Below the pieces are notes generated by a model. The model was not told the origin of the DNA and made no database searches. It saw only the letters and a program-made list of their open reading frames with translations. This document shows, in pieces, positions 10,984-23,368 of a stretch of DNA of 64,000 nucleotides. Numbering within the stretch: position 1 is the stretch's first letter; each line of letters begins with the position of its first letter. The translations under genes and the position numbers were made by a program. The stretch comes from Gentiana macrophylla (lineage: Eukaryota > Streptophyta > Magnoliopsida > Gentianales > Gentianaceae), in NCBI GenBank assembly GCA_026214975.1, contig JAOBSW010000955.1, positions 310,001 through 374,000 on the forward strand, written 5' to 3'.

Positions 10984-12411
10984 ACTCCCCCACACTTAGA
11001 CTTTTGTTCGTCCTCGGACAAAACAATCAAAACTATAGCTCAACTTTCATGCAATCCACATAGATCTCTAACTCACGTAACAAAAGATACAACAACTATA
11101 GCAAACAATACCAACACAGAGATAGATTCGGTGTAAGTGTGACAAGCCGTTCTCAATCTTAACAAGCCTTTCAAAGAAATATCATTTCAAAAATTCCAAT
11201 GACTATCCTAGGTATAGACAGTAATAGCTCCACTCAAGCCTTCCCACGCACTCAGTAGGATAATCCCTACAGAATATCATGCGGTTCTACTGGGTATAAG
11301 ATACATGATAACAAAGACTTCACTTCATTTTTACTCATCATTTCCAAAAATTTTCAAATTTGACGCATATCAGAATAAGCTCTTACCCATCATAGTAGAA
11401 TAGGATGTTTCGTGATAACACCCTACCTTACTCAAATCATAAGGTAGCTATAAACTGACTATCGTGAGCTATTGGTCATCATAGTGGTATAGGACATACG
11501 AGGTATACCCTACCGCACTCAAATCATAAACCAGCTTCCGACAAACGTATTTATTAACAATTACTTACTCACTTTATTCATTCACTATTCCAAGTCATAA
11601 GTTACATCTCACTTATCACATTCAAACTTTATGATATTCACAGTACACGGTCTAACTTAGGTGTAACTATACTGATCTTACTAAGATAAATCACTAAAAC
11701 AATGAAAGGATATAGTTCAAAAATCTTGCTTCAAAATCAAAGGCTCTCGTGAACGTGAAGAATGAATACTAGCTCCATGAAAGTAAAGACATGCTATAAC
11801 TATCTCACTAAGTCACATACTATCATCGTTAGAAAACTACAACTAGCAAGCATTCAGTTTCAATCACATGCTCGAGACTCACAAAAATTTAAAATTTTAG
11901 TGGAAAATTTAACATTCACTATTCACTCATATTTCAAAGGATATAGCATAAAAAACATACCCGACAAAAACATACCCAATTTACCCCCCCCCCCACACTT
12001 AAATCACATTATGTCCTCAGAATGTGCAAATATAAAAGAAAAGAAAACTTAATTGGTTTCAACGGTGGTTGTCGGATGAAAGTTGGCAGAGGTCGGGCCG
12101 GAGCATGAACGCATCGCGACAACTCGAATAGACAACACTGGACATAAAAGCTTGTGAACTCGCTCAAAAAGTCCGCCGCCACACTCGACATACCATATAA
12201 TCTCGGGTACACGGGTATATGAGCAACACATAACACAAAACACTTACAATGAACGTAAGAGGAATAACCATCAACACAAAATCAACTAAAGTATTATTTC
12301 TAAAAAAATAAATAAATAAAACAACCTAAGAAAAGAAAACAAACAAAGAAAACTAGGTTGCCTCCTAGGAGCGCTCTTTTAATGTCAATAGCTTGACACA
12401 AAGTTCAAGAA
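10984..12411 (-). other. Non-coding 3' region of the Athila-type element with two polypurine-tract-like sites
   Basis: No coding similarity was recognised on either strand. The presumed polypurine tract, read on the minus strand as TAAGTGTGGGGGAGT, lies directly before the 3' LTR (10984-10998). A second copy of this tract and its flank lies about 1 kb away at 11984-12023, with an 11-G run. The region is where Athila elements normally carry an envelope-like ORF. Confidence 0.7.
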
Positions 12412-14040
12412 TCAACCCGGATCGGGCCACTTTGGTTTGACTACCGCCACCTCAGTATCAGAATCATGAGCACTGGGGCGGAAATGATTTTCACCACAAC
12501 AACAAGTCAAGTGTGCTATAAGATCATTAAACTTTTCTCTCCAAACTACACTGACTCTCTTCTTCCTGTTCTTGCGGATGATAGGCATAGGTGTGCTAAC
12601 CTGCTCAGGGGTCTCAGGAGAAGGTTCCTCACAGGTAGAGGTAGGAATGTCATCATCTGACTCAAATAAATAAGATGGAATCTCTTCACAAATCAGGACA
12701 TCTGTACTCTCATCTCTTCTTTGGAAATAAAGAGTCTCAGGCTTTTCCTTTGGTTGCCCAAAATATTTCTTAAGTCTATGACCATTCACTTTGAAAGCTT
12801 GATTACCATACCCGTTCAAAGTAATTTCTTTACTCGGATTAACCTCGAGAATCTCAAATGGACCAGACCATCTAGACTTTAGCTTACCAGGAAACAAATG
12901 AAGTCTGGTATTATAGAGTAAAGCCATTTCACCAACTTTGAATTCTCGGTCTTTGATCTTAGCGTCATGGAGCATCTTAGTTCTCTCCTTGCTGATTTTA
13001 GCATTCTCGTATGCTCTGAGTCTGAATTCGTCGAGCTGCTCAATCTGAACAACCGTTTCTCCCCACGAGTTGGCTATCAAAATTTAAGAATTTAATTGCC
13101 CGTAAAGCTCTGTGCTCAAGTTCGACGAGGTAAATGACAAGCTTTGCCATAGACCATTTGGAAGGGTGACGTGCCCATCGGGTTTTAAAAATGCAAAGGC
13201 GATAAGCCCACAATGCGTCATCCAACTTAAGACTCCAATTAGATCGGTTATTGTTCACGGTCTTCTAAAATTCTTTTCAAGCTCTGGTTGCTTACCTCGA
13301 CTTGTCCATTGGTTTGAGGATGATATGGTGTACCAATCTTATGTTTGACACCATACTTCTCAAGGATCTTGTCAAGCGGCGCATTGCAAAAGTGAGTACC
13401 TTCATCACTAATGAGTGCTCTCGGACGGCCGAATCTAGTAAAGATATTCTTTGCAAGAATTTCTTTACAACCTTGTGATCATTAGTTTGAGTAGCTATGG
13501 CCTCGACCCACTTTGAAACATAATCCACATGCAGACGAGGATATACTTATTACCACATGAGGATGGAAAGGGTCCCATAAAATCTATGCCCCATACATCG
13601 AAAACTTCGCATTCAAGAATGGGCTTAAGTGGCATTTCCATCCGACTACTCGCTTCCTCGCTTTCTCGGCACCTATCACAACCTTTACAAAAGGCTTCGT
13701 GTCCTTAAAAGAGTCGGCAAGTAGAATCCAGCTTGTAGGATCTTTGCAACCGTCTTTGGTGTTCCATAGTGACCTCCGGTAGGACCGCTGTGGCATTGTT
13801 CTAAGATATCCCACTGATCATGCTCAGGAACACACCGTCGAAGCAACCCGTCTTCTGGACTCGAACAAATAAGGATCTTCCCATACGAGATATTTAAGAT
13901 CGTAAAAGAACTTTTTTCTTCTCCACGATACGTCATGTCCTCTAAATGACCACTCGCTAAATAGTTGACGTAGTCGACATACCACGGCCTAACCGTTTCA
14001 AGCTTCATCAATTGCTCACCGGAAAATCAATGCCTATTTC
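12412..14040 (-). pseudogene. int: Athila-type integrase, frameshifted
   Basis: The N-terminal zinc-binding part is at about 13685-14011 (VPEHDQWDILEQCHSGPTGG, then HYGTPKTVAKILQAGFY). The core is broken over 13040-13680, with [19 protein letters not shown] legible at 13472-13528. The C-terminal part is an open 222-codon reading at 12412-13080. It has the gypsy integrase segment REFKVGEMALLYNTRLHLFPGKLKSRWSGPF, split here as REFKVGEMALLYN and KLKSRWSGPFEILEV, followed by an acidic tail. Integrase would join the DNA copy to the chromosome. It lies after RNase H, as expected for gypsy. Confidence 0.85.
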
Positions 14041-14050
14041 ATTGTTGTTC

Positions 14051-14653
14051 TCAAAGACCCTCATTTACTAAGCGAGATAAATGATCAGCCACAATATTCT
14101 CACTACCTTTCTTATCTTTAATCACAAGGTCAAACTCTTGTAAAATCAAAATCCATTGAAGTAACCTTGGTTTGGCATCTGCCTTATCCATAAGGTAGCG
14201 TAAAGCTGCGTGGTCTGTCCAAACAACAACTTGAGACCCTAGAAGATAACTTCTAAACTTGTCAATGGCAAAAACAACAGCTAAGAATTCCTTCTCAGTT
14301 GTGGTATAATTGCATTGAGCCGGGTTCAAGGTGTGGCTCGCATAATAAATGGGCCTGAACCTTTTATCAACTCTTTGTCCTAAAACTGCGCCTACGGCGT
14401 AATTAGAGGCATCGCACATTAACTCAAAAGGCTTGGTCCAGTCAGGTGCAACTAAAATAGGGGCACTGATAAGCTTGTCTTTCAGACAATTGAAAGCTTC
14501 TTTGCACTTTGCATCGAACAAGAAATCTACATCATCTTTCAAAAGATTTGATAAAGGCTTGGCAGTAGTAGAAAAGTCTCGAATAAACCGCCTGTAGAAG
14601 CCAACATGTCCCAGAAAACCTCGTACCTCTTTCTTTGTTTTTGGGCACGTCAT
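14051..14653 (-). pseudogene. Athila-type RNase H with RT connection domain
   Basis: This open 200-codon reading is the best preserved part of the element. It begins in the RT connection region ([28 protein letters not shown]). It continues with [19 protein letters not shown], which holds the first catalytic Asp, then [18 protein letters not shown] with the Glu and [13 protein letters not shown] with the next Asp. It ends near [10 protein letters not shown], the usual end of a gypsy RNase H. The enzyme removes RNA from the RNA:DNA hybrid during reverse transcription. Upstream frame is lost at about 14650. Confidence 0.92.
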
Positions 14654-15764
14654 CTTTCAATGGCTTCAACCTTAGCCTTATCAACTTGAATGCGGCATTG
14701 GACACCTTGTGTCCCAAAACTATTCCTTCATCAACTAGAAAATGGCATTTTTCCCGGTTAAGCACAGATTCTTCTCAACGCAACGTTGGAGTACCATATC
14801 TAGATTCCTTAAGATTTCATCAAAGCTATCGCCGTGGCGAGAAGTCATCCATGAAGACCTCCATGCATTGATCCACAAGTCCATCAAAATGGCCAACATA
14901 CACCGTTGAAAAGTCGCGGGTGCATTGCATAGACCGAATGGCATTCTACGAAAAGCAAAAGTACCGGATGGACAAGTAAACGTGGTCTTCTCTTGGTCAT
15001 TGGGGTCGATGGCTATCCGGAAGTAACCGAGTATCCATCGAAAACAATAATACTTGTGACCACTCGGTCTTTCAATTAGTTGGTCAATGAAGGGTAAGGG
15101 AAGTGATCTTTTTGCGGTGACTTCATTCGATCACGATAGTCGATCTGGACTCAGAGCGATCCACGAGGCGTAGGGCAACTTCCTCCCCTTTTTCATTCTT
15201 TTCAACCGTAATACCGCCCTTCTTTGGCACCACTTGAGTAGGGCTGACCCACTCGCTATCGGCGATTGCGTAGATGATTCCCATGTCGAGCCACTTTATA
15301 ACCTCCTTCTTGACAACCTCTTGCATATGCGGATTCAGCCTTCGCTGAGGTTGTCTTACCTTTTTAGCTCCTTCCTCCGTTCGGATTTTATGCATGCACA
15401 CATCTGGGCTGATTCCTCGGATATCACCCACTTGCCATCCGAACGCGAGGATGTTCTTCTTAAGCACTTCTATCAGCTGTGCTTCTTGCTCAGGGTCGAG
15501 TTTCGAAGAAATGATCAAAGGCAATTTATCTCCATCCTTAAGAAAGATATACTTAAGGTGTTTTGGAAGCGGTTTAAGCTCTAAATCAGTAGGTGGTTGC
15601 TCAATACTAGACTTTAACGGGCCACCTTTCTCTTTATGAGCTTGGAGTGGTTGACTAAAGAATAACTCATCTTCCCGAGGCTCAACCCCAGAAAGGTATT
15701 GGATCAAATCGTCCATCGGAATCCTCCGATCAACACTTGCTTCCTTTTTCTTGTGATCGATCAT
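14654..15764 (-). pseudogene. Athila-type reverse transcriptase, frameshifted
   Basis: The N-terminal part is open at 15123-15764 (LKDGDKLPLIISSKLDPEQE, RRLNPHMQEVVKKEVIKWLD, WVSPTQVVPKKGGITV). The palm continues in other frames, with MPFGLCNAPATFQRCMLAI from 14944. The catalytic FMDD (the gypsy counterpart of YMDD) is legible near 14850 but in a different frame from its neighbours. Several shifts at about 14800-15120 therefore separate the conserved blocks. The enzyme would copy genomic RNA from the tRNA-Asp primer. Confidence 0.87.
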
Positions 15765-16280
15765 TTTTCTTAACTCTTCATCTTTAAGCTCTTACGCCAC
15801 TCTTCCCAATCATCTACTTCCCAATGAGTAGCTTCTCTCCAAAACTCTACCTCATCCCAACTACCCATGAGCTTCTTCTTCACCAGGGATGAAGTCTTCA
15901 CGACTCGATTCTTTGAAATTATCGTTTGTTCTTTGGGCATCTCCATGCTTCTAACTCAATAATGAGGCCCAGATGAGCGAGTGAAGATGACTCATCAATG
16001 CCTACGGCTTGAAATGAATTAGAAGATGGTCCATGATCACCGGATCCTCAATGTCCATGACTTCAAAAACACCTATCTCTGTAAGCTCCATTGCATCTTC
16101 ATAATAGGCATCTCCTCCGTCCTCATATATGGCTTCGACAAACGATATTTCATCAATTACGGCTCTTTCAGGATGTGTCCTCGTGAAGAAGGTGACAGAT
16201 GTGTCACCGACTCTAAGAGTAATCATCCCTTTGCGAAGTCGATGAGAGCGTTAGAAGTGTCTAAAAGGTTCGGCCTAGAA
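15765..16280 (-). pseudogene. Athila-type protease-RT linker
   Basis: An acidic segment open at 16002-16226 (FVEAIYEDGGDAYYEDAM, ELTEIGVFEVMDIEDP), followed by unreadable sequence to 15765. It joins protease to RT in the polyprotein and carries no catalytic motif. The preceding protease reading ends in YPPIRRCL, equivalent to the usual 'MPLILGRPFL' region, altered here by frameshifts. Confidence 0.6.
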
Positions 16281-16748
16281 TTAGAGGCATCTCCTTATCG
16301 GTGGATAGTCTAGAATAACCCAATCGGTAGGGAAGACTAAATGTTCAATTTGAAGGAGAACATTAGCTACACAACCGGCTGCAGTCCGGCTAGATTTATC
16401 TACCATCTGAAGAGAAATCGGGCGTTCCCGCATCCTTTTATCTAACCCGAGCTTTTTGCATACGTTTAATGGCATCACATTAATAGAGGCCCCTGAGTCG
16501 CATAAGACGTTTTCGAATAAATGGCCTTCGATCTCACAGGAGATTGAAGGTCTGCCAGGGTCACCTCGCTTAACAGCAATTTTCTGTGAAACCATCGAGC
16601 AATCCTCGCGTAGCACTTCTTCAGCCATCCCCTGAAGCTTTCTCTTACTCCCACAGAATTCTTTAAGATACTTAGAGCATTTAGGCATTTCAGTTAATAC
16701 CTCGGCTAAGGGCATACTCACTTTAGTGTCCCTAAGTATCCTCCTCAT
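16281..16748 (-). pseudogene. Athila-type aspartic protease
   Basis: An open 155-codon reading. The catalytic motif is LCDSGASINVMP (Asp-Ser-Gly-Ala), preceded by DPGRPSISCEIEGHLFENV and followed by KKLGLDKRMRERPISLQM. Order and wording fit gypsy retropepsins of the Athila group. It lies directly after gag on the minus strand. The enzyme cleaves the polyprotein during particle maturation. The end of the reading is shifted relative to the family consensus. Confidence 0.9.
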
Positions 16749-18422
16749 TCTTCGTGGCCTGATTCTTTATCGCCTCATCCTCCTTATCCTTCCATATCAC
16801 AAACTTTTCTTCCTTTTTCTTAGTCAGGGGTACAGCCTCCTGACTTTCCTTCCTTTCCTCATCATCAGAATTATTTTTGTCCTCCGAAGAATTGTCACTA
16901 CGCTCCTCATCGTTGCTTTCTTCGGCATGTGGTTTCTGATTTCCCCCTCCCGAACTCATGGCGTCGGGAGGGGCTACTCGTTCCGACATCTTCTTTGGGT
17001 CCGGCTGTGCTTACCACTTCTCAACGTTACTTCATTCAACTCCTCTTCTTGCCCATACTCCCACCGAGGTGTAATGGCGGTGCAAACATTCACATCGACT
17101 TTTGGATTTCTCTCGGTATAACTCGGAAGTTTACCGTGAGGTCCGCTTGCTTGCCGTGTCCGCCATTTGACCAACTTGTCTCTCAATTGCTTTAACACTA
17201 GTAGACGAGTCTTCACCATGTCTACCACTCATCGAATTTGTGTTGAGGACACATGAGGTGGTATGATTGTTGTTCGAGTTTGATTCCAGCCACCTTGAGG
17301 CCTTTGGGCGCTCGAGGCGGCCTCGATAGTTCGAGTTGAAAGAATTCGAATTTGAAGGGCAGGTGGTAACTTGGCTTGGCGAAGTTTTGTCGTTGAAATC
17401 CTGAGTAGTTTTGGCTTTGATTGAAGTTTCGGAAGGGTTGGTTTTGATTATCCATTAAATTTACTTCTTCCGTTATCTCCATTCCTACCTGCATTCCAAG
17501 ATCAGAAGGCTGCATTTGAAGATTGGCCAGCTGCTTGCTTATCAATTCCATCTGAGCAACCAATAGCTTTGTATCAGGATTGCTTGCAGTACCTTCTTTC
17601 TTAACAACATTGGTCTTCTTGGGAGTCGACCACATATTGTTCTTGGCGATGGTCTCACCACTCTCAGAGGCGATCTCATCACCTCCCCTAAGAAGGATCC
17701 ATGAGTGTGGAGTCAAGATAGTCTCTATTAGGTTGAGAGACACCTCTATAGAACAGATTCGAAGAACTCATGTCTACATCATATCCGTGATTGGGGCATT
17801 TCCTCATCAAGAGATTCAATCTCTCCCAAGCTTTGCCATGAGTCTCATCCTCCATCTCGCTCAAACGTAGCTATTTCCCGTTTCATCTCCATAATCTTGC
17901 CTGGTGAAACCCACTTAAGAGCGAAGGATCTTTTGACATCATTCCATGTATGGAGAGAATGATGTGCCAACGATTTAAACCACCGACTTGCTTCACCTTT
18001 CAAAGCAAAAAGGAAATAGCTTTAACTTGACTATCTCGGGAATCAACACCAGGATAATGGCCTGTTTCACGATTTGTACGAATGTGGACAAGAAGTCGTG
18101 TGGATCTTCCCTGAGCGATTACCATGGAAAGAGCTATTCTGAACTAGAGCAACTACTCCGTTCTTTAGATCAAAGTTCTCTCCTCCCATGTCAGGAGGAC
18201 GAATAGGTCTATGCCCCTCGAGAAAATCTTGATTTAGATATGGGGTGTAGGGGTCCCGGTTCGATTGATTAAGTTTGGTTTTGTCTAAATTGTTGAAGTT
18301 GTTGATTTATGCCCGACTTGTTGATTCTGTTGTTCTTTGCAGAGCTTTCATCTCTTTGAAGGATTAAATTTAATTGAGCTTGGGGATCGAGGATTTGGAA
18401 TTGGTGGATCTTGATCCGCCAT
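16732..18422 (-). pseudogene. gag: Athila-type gag, multiply frameshifted
   Basis: The likely start is the ATG at 18422 (MADQDPPIPNPRSPSS), but the frame closes after about 24 codons. Recognisable parts lie at 17222-17743 (LLVAQMELISKQLANLQMQ and an Asn/Gln/Phe-rich tail) and 16974-17228 (VNVCTAITPR and NEVTLRSGK, a split form of the AITLRSGK segment that precedes the protease in this lineage). An acidic Glu/Asp/Lys-rich segment covers 16732-16989. No zinc knuckle was seen. The intervening 17745-18400 is unreadable in a single frame. Confidence 0.75.
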
Positions 18423-19142
18423 TTTGTCCAAATCGAGAAAAGCCTCCTTCTAAGAATAGATCGTTGGGCTCGGGATCGAAGATTAGAGGTCCTTCTTACT
18501 TCTTGTTTGCATAAACCGGAAGAAAGGAAAAGGAAGAAATCAACCTTAGGGTTGATTAGAAAGCGAGTTTAGAGAAGATTGGAGGATTTAGAAGTGTAGA
18601 AAGATAGAAGAGCGAGAGAAAAGAAAAGTGGAATTTTTGAGGATCGAAGGCGGCGTTCAGTGCACGTGGACGCTAGTTCGAGAGAGGATTCAGAAGTGAA
18701 CGCTCATTGAGATAATCGAATCGGCGTTGAGAAGACAGATGATGAGGCGGACGGGCGTTCGGTATGGGTGAACGCTCGTTGTAAGGCTTTTAGTATTTTT
18801 TTTTTTTTATTTTAGAAAATATATAGAACCCGGCCGGAAAAAGAAACCTACCTACGAAAAGTTTAAAAACAAGAAAAACACTAAGACGGTAAAAAAAACG
18901 TGTTGAAACCTTCTAGGGCCAAAATGGAGGGGAAAACAGTGGATTTTGACCTCGAACACGCACTAAACGGCCTACGGCCGTTCACCACGTCGTCGGCGTC
19001 GGAACGAGCTTTCCGAATTGGGGTCCTGCGTTCCAAACGGACACTCGAGCCGAAAGTTATGGTCAAAATACTACCGCGTGCCTAACGACCCCTTTTGACT
19101 CGTAAAATTGTCCTAAATAGAATCCGACAACCGTTACCGACT
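18423..19142 (-). other. 5' leader of the Athila-type element
   Basis: Untranslated leader between the primer-binding site and the gag start. It contains GAACGCTCGTT/GGACGGGCGTT motifs (18655-18780) related to those in the LTRs, and a run of T at about 18797. No ORF could be supported. Confidence 0.65.
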
Positions 19143-19159
19143 CCCCGCAACGGGCGCCA
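19143..19159 (-). promoter_or_regulatory. Primer-binding site (tRNA-Asp type)
   Basis: On the minus strand the site reads TGGCGCCCGTTGCGGGG, five bases from the LTR. It matches the tRNA-Asp site of Athila elements (TGGCGCCGTTGCCGGGG) apart from a shifted C, again at a CCG/CHG position. Confidence 0.85.
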
Positions 19160-19164
19160 AAACT

Positions 19165-20746
19165 TGTTCGGTAAAAACGAGTTTTACAATTTATAACCGA
19201 AACACCCCAAGTATAAGGTTCGTAGTATAGGATGTTAACGGGTCGTCCTAAGGGAGTGGAATGTTTATCGGATCAAGGAACAATTATTCTATCGATTATG
19301 TCACAATTATCTATCTAAACTAAGGTTGAAACTAACTGAAACCTAAGCCTAAGGATTAAAACTAAAACAAGAATAAAAACAAGCAGAAAATAATAAAACA
19401 GAAAGACGGACGAACGTTCACTTTGATGAACGAGCGTCTGAAAGCTTAATATAATGGACGTTCGTCTACTATTGCGGACGAGCGTCTAACTACGAACATA
19501 AACAGAAAAGTGCAGGAAAACAGCAGGAAATTAGGGTTTATAAAACTAGGACTTAAACTAAACTTAATCTAAACGATTTTGATTAAAACAATTAAAGGAA
19601 AACACAGCAAGGCAACGAATCCACCCATCAACCAACAACCCCCAACTAGATGGTGATCTAAGATGTAGTTTTTAGTAGTGATTTTTCACGAATTCAATTA
19701 AATTTCTTCAACCAAATTCTAGGGTTTCGTTTATCTTTTCAAACAAACTAAACATGCAATCAAAACGAAATCACGAGATTGTTTCCAAACTCTTACTCAA
19801 CTAATCATGCATAATCTCTTACAACACGAATAATTGCATTACTTTGAACGAATCAAACTTAAACAATATATTTTCATATATTAATCCAAGCATCAAATAT
19901 AAATAGATCGTTTCATCAAATTCATAATCCAATAAAACATAACAATGCAAACCAGCGTTAAAGTAATGAAAAACTAAATCTTTTACTCACTAAACATAGG
20001 CATAAAATCTCTAGTTGGTTGTGTTGATGACGAGCTTCCTTAAATCGTCTCACCGCTGAAGTTGTAGCCAACAATCATGTTGGTGATCATGATTGTTGGG
20101 TTGGAAGAGTTCATCTTCTTGTTTTCCTTGAGTATGCGGCTGCTAGGGTTTCTTTTTAGTGAATAATGCGTATGAGATGTCTCTTGGGTTTAACTTGCTG
20201 CTACTTATAGAATTTTAAGGCGGCTAGGGTTACGTCGGCCCTGAACGCCCGTCTGGTCTTGTGGACGCCCGTCTGGTGGATCTTGACTTTGCTCTAGACG
20301 TCCGTCCATGCTGCGTCCAAACTCTCTGTACGTGATTTCCTCTCCTGGACGCTCGTCCATGAAATCAAACGCCCGTCCAGTGGACGCTACATCAAACGTG
20401 CGTTCAACTTGGGGTCAAATTGATTTTCTCATCTTGATCTTTAAACGATTTCATCTCTATCCTTTCTCCATCATATAAATCCAATCATGCACCTCCTTCA
20501 ATCCTTTTTAAGCTCGAAAAATGTGTATCTACAAGAGGGTCAAAACATGCAAACTGTAGAAATACATATATAGATAGAAAATGACTAATAAACCACATAA
20601 ATAGCTCGAATTTGCATTTTAATAAATTCTAAACCCATTCTTCCAATTTATCCTTTTAGCCATGTGATTTTCTATAAAAATCACTAAAACACGGAAGATA
20701 TTGCTACGAAATAACTCGATAAAAACCATAAAATTAGTCGTAAACA
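19165..20746 (-). repeat. 5' LTR of the Athila-type element
   Basis: 1582 bp, TG...CA ends. A GGACG/CGTCC motif cluster lies at about 20235-20410. It is homologous at lower similarity to the solo LTRs at 41865-43313 (opposite orientation) and 44275-45833. Confidence 0.95.
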
Positions 20747-20751
20747 GAAGA

Positions 20752-23208
20752 CTTGATTGAAGACCCTGCAAATGTGGCAATAGTTCAGGGGGAAGAGTAG
20801 TCTGCTGCTCACCCTGCTGATGAGCATGTACGTCAGGGGGAATCAAGTGTTGTACAGATGGAAGTAGTAGGCACAAATTTACAATCACAGCAACCTACTG
20901 ACTTTCGGACATCTGTAGAAGAAACTTTGAATCAACTTGTTGGAACCTTTGGAGGTCAACAAGGTACTGGAGTTGCTCCCAGGAGATCTTTCATGCCATT
21001 TGAGAGGCATGTGAAAGCTAGGAAGAAAACAGAGGAGTATGTAGATCCCAAACTTCAGCAGATTGCTGACTACTTTCAATGGAAGTTTGGTTTCTACAAA
21101 AGACAAAAGCCAGCTGCTGAACCAATGACAGATCTTGAAGAATGGGCTTTTGACAAGTTGGGAGTGGAAAACTTGCTGGATCTGATTGATACAACCTTGC
21201 TGCAATCAAGACTGATGGATTTATTTGATGAGCAACAGAAGGAGGAAGGTATCAAGTTTAGAGATCCAAGAGATGGTCCTGATGATTCTTCCTCATCATC
21301 AGATAGCAGAGGAGACTTTCCCTCTGGACCAGGTGAATCAAGTGGGGCTGCACTGACAAATGAACCACTGCATGTGATCCATCGATATCGTAAGTCTGCC
21401 GAGGGTCAAGAGATCGAGAGATGGATGAGGATCTACAGGATCTCACCATGGATGATCTGGAGGCGTTGATCAATGAAGGTATTACTCTGAGTGCTAGTAG
21501 GCTGACTGATGAACCAAGTACATTCCATATTGTAGAGCCTACTACACAAACTGATGCTGAACAGAGTGAGGATTTGGATGGAGAAAAGGCTGCTGATTTT
21601 AATGAGCCTAGTGCCAGTTCTGAAGAGTCAATTGAATATCAAGATGGATTTGACATTGAAGGCACTCTGACTAAAACTGCCATCATCCTACACAAGATTG
21701 GTCATGCTGAAGGTTTCCAAGTGGATAATACCAATATATTCAATCCACAAGGAATTGAGGAGGAGGTACAGGTTGCTGGGGTACAAACAGCACCTGGACA
21801 AAGGTTAGAACCTGCTTTGGGTTTGGAGGAAACCCCTGTTGTGGAAGAGGCTGCTGTAGTGGAGCCTGCTGGGGTCAAGGCCACTGTAGGGAAGGATAGT
21901 CAAGCGGTGATATAGTTAATCCGGAAGAACATTTCTTTGGACTATGACTCTGATGATGAAGAGCTTCAAATTTTTGGAGAAGAAGAAGCTGCCAAGAAGA
22001 ACCGCACAAGATCCATCATGGAAGATATTCTTGGTGCTATGGTTGTGGAAGGACCTCCCCTACTTGGGAGAGATATGAGTAAGGCAATGGTCATCGGCAG
22101 ACAACAGCACAATATAGAGTTGAGGAGCACAGTGATGGACCTACACGATAGTAGAATGAGCGGTGGAGTGCCAGTTGAAGTTTTCAATGAGTTAAGAATC
22201 GCCGAAATGATATGCAGCTTGATTAAGAACTCAACCAGACAGCAAGAAACAGAGATTTGAAGAACTGATGAAGATGGTGAATGAAAACAGACAATCTGCT
22301 GATACAGTTGCTTCAAATTTTGCATCCACTCAAAATGTTGTAAATGATATGATGATGGATGTAAGAGGAATCAAGCAAGGGAATACCTTGAAAGATAAGT
22401 TTGTGAAGGACCAGCTTACTTCCATCCATCAAAAACTTGACAAACTTGCTTCTACACACGAGCCTCATCGAACTCTGTTGCACGCACAACAAGTTGTTGT
22501 GCTCGATCCCAAACTCACTGAAAGGATCAACAGAGTGGAGGAGACATTGCAATCCAGGATCACTGCTATTGATACTAGAACTGGAACTATGGAAGGGCAA
22601 TTGAATAGAGTGATAGTATCACAGGAGGGTATTCATGGCCTTATATCCCGGTTTGTTGATGATGTCACTAAGGGGGAAGAGGGCCAATCACCGCAAAGCA
22701 AAGGAGGTCTGCAAGACTCTTTGCCTGTAAGAGATGGACGAGATGATACAAATGCTTTCGTGCAACTTTGCACCTGGCGAGTTCAACTCATGATGATCTT
22801 CTTAGGCAAGTACAAGAAAGAGTATTACAACAGGATGAGACCTTATCATGACATGGGGTTTCATGAAGGTCTTAACTCTTTCTTGGGTTTGAAATTTTGG
22901 GAAGCAAGAGTCAGAGCCTTAAGGGCAAGCAACAGAGGTAGAAGAAGTAGCAAAGGTGATAAGGTGCTACCTATTACAAAAGCAAGGGACTCCTTTGGAT
23001 GAATTCAAGGAGCGATATGAAGTTTGGATTCAGAGTGAATGAAATTAATCTTATCCTCCCTGAAGCATGGAACTGGTGGAAGCAAGTCAATCCCTACATT
23101 GATTTTACACTGATTGAAAATGAATGGATGAGGGATATGATAGAACAAATCAGAGCCTATCAAGAACAAGCTGAGAAGGCTAGAAGAGAAAGAGAAAAGA
23201 GACAATAG
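20752..23208 (+). pseudogene. Sirevirus accessory ORF, 3' part
   Basis: After removal of one GAAGA copy the reading joins the 7962-9398 part in frame (about VVEEVIED then LIEDPANVAIVQ), then meets a TAG near 20800. Open stretches follow at 20858-21469, 21421-21915, 21937-22260, 22268-23002 and 22999-23208, each in a shifted frame. The product would be acidic and Ser/Glu-rich in the middle. A region around 22268-22700 (QNVVNDMMMDVRGIKQGN, LTSIHQKLDKLASTHEP) looks helical or coiled coil. It ends in a charged tail (AYQEQAEKARREREKRQ). With the 5' part the full ORF would be near 1,300 codons. The C-terminal order matches the minus-strand ORFs at 59.7-62.9 kb and 26.7-27.0 kb. Confidence 0.72.
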
Positions 23209-23354
23209 ATCAGCATACTTATTATTCTTTATCTTTGCTGTATCTAGTTGTAATAACTGAACAATGATTATAATGAGAATTGACTGATTTTGTTCTGTTT
23301 TTGTTTTATATCTTTTTGCTTTGCTGATTAGGTGAGGGTAGTGGCATCATCACC

Positions 23355-23368
23355 AAAAAGGGGGAAAT
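23355..23368 (+). promoter_or_regulatory. Polypurine tract of the Sirevirus
   Basis: AAAAAGGGGGAAAT directly precedes the 3' LTR and would prime plus-strand synthesis. It is preceded by ATCATCACC, a context shared with the other Sirevirus-type tracts here. Confidence 0.85.

Larger units (their letters stand above)
9399..20746 (-). mobile_element. Athila-type Ty3/gypsy retrotransposon, full length, nested in the Sirevirus
   Basis: LTRs at 19165-20746 (5') and 9399-10983 (3') read TGTTTACGAC...CCGAACA on the minus strand. They are flanked by a perfect 5 bp duplication GAAGA (9394-9398 and 20747-20751), which cuts the Sirevirus accessory ORF. The primer-binding site adjoining the 5' LTR is of tRNA-Asp type, and the order gag, protease, RT, RNase H, integrase is that of gypsy. 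PBS type, length (11.3 kb), LTR size (about 1.58 kb) and RNase H text fit the Athila lineage. Between integrase and the 3' LTR only 1.4 kb remains and no envelope-like ORF is visible. Coding regions carry many frameshifts. Confidence 0.93.

Noticed and set aside
12009..12243. Two overlapping minus-strand readings after the Athila-type integrase, considered as an envelope-like remnant
   Set aside because: Short and compositionally random, with no transmembrane or envelope-like text.
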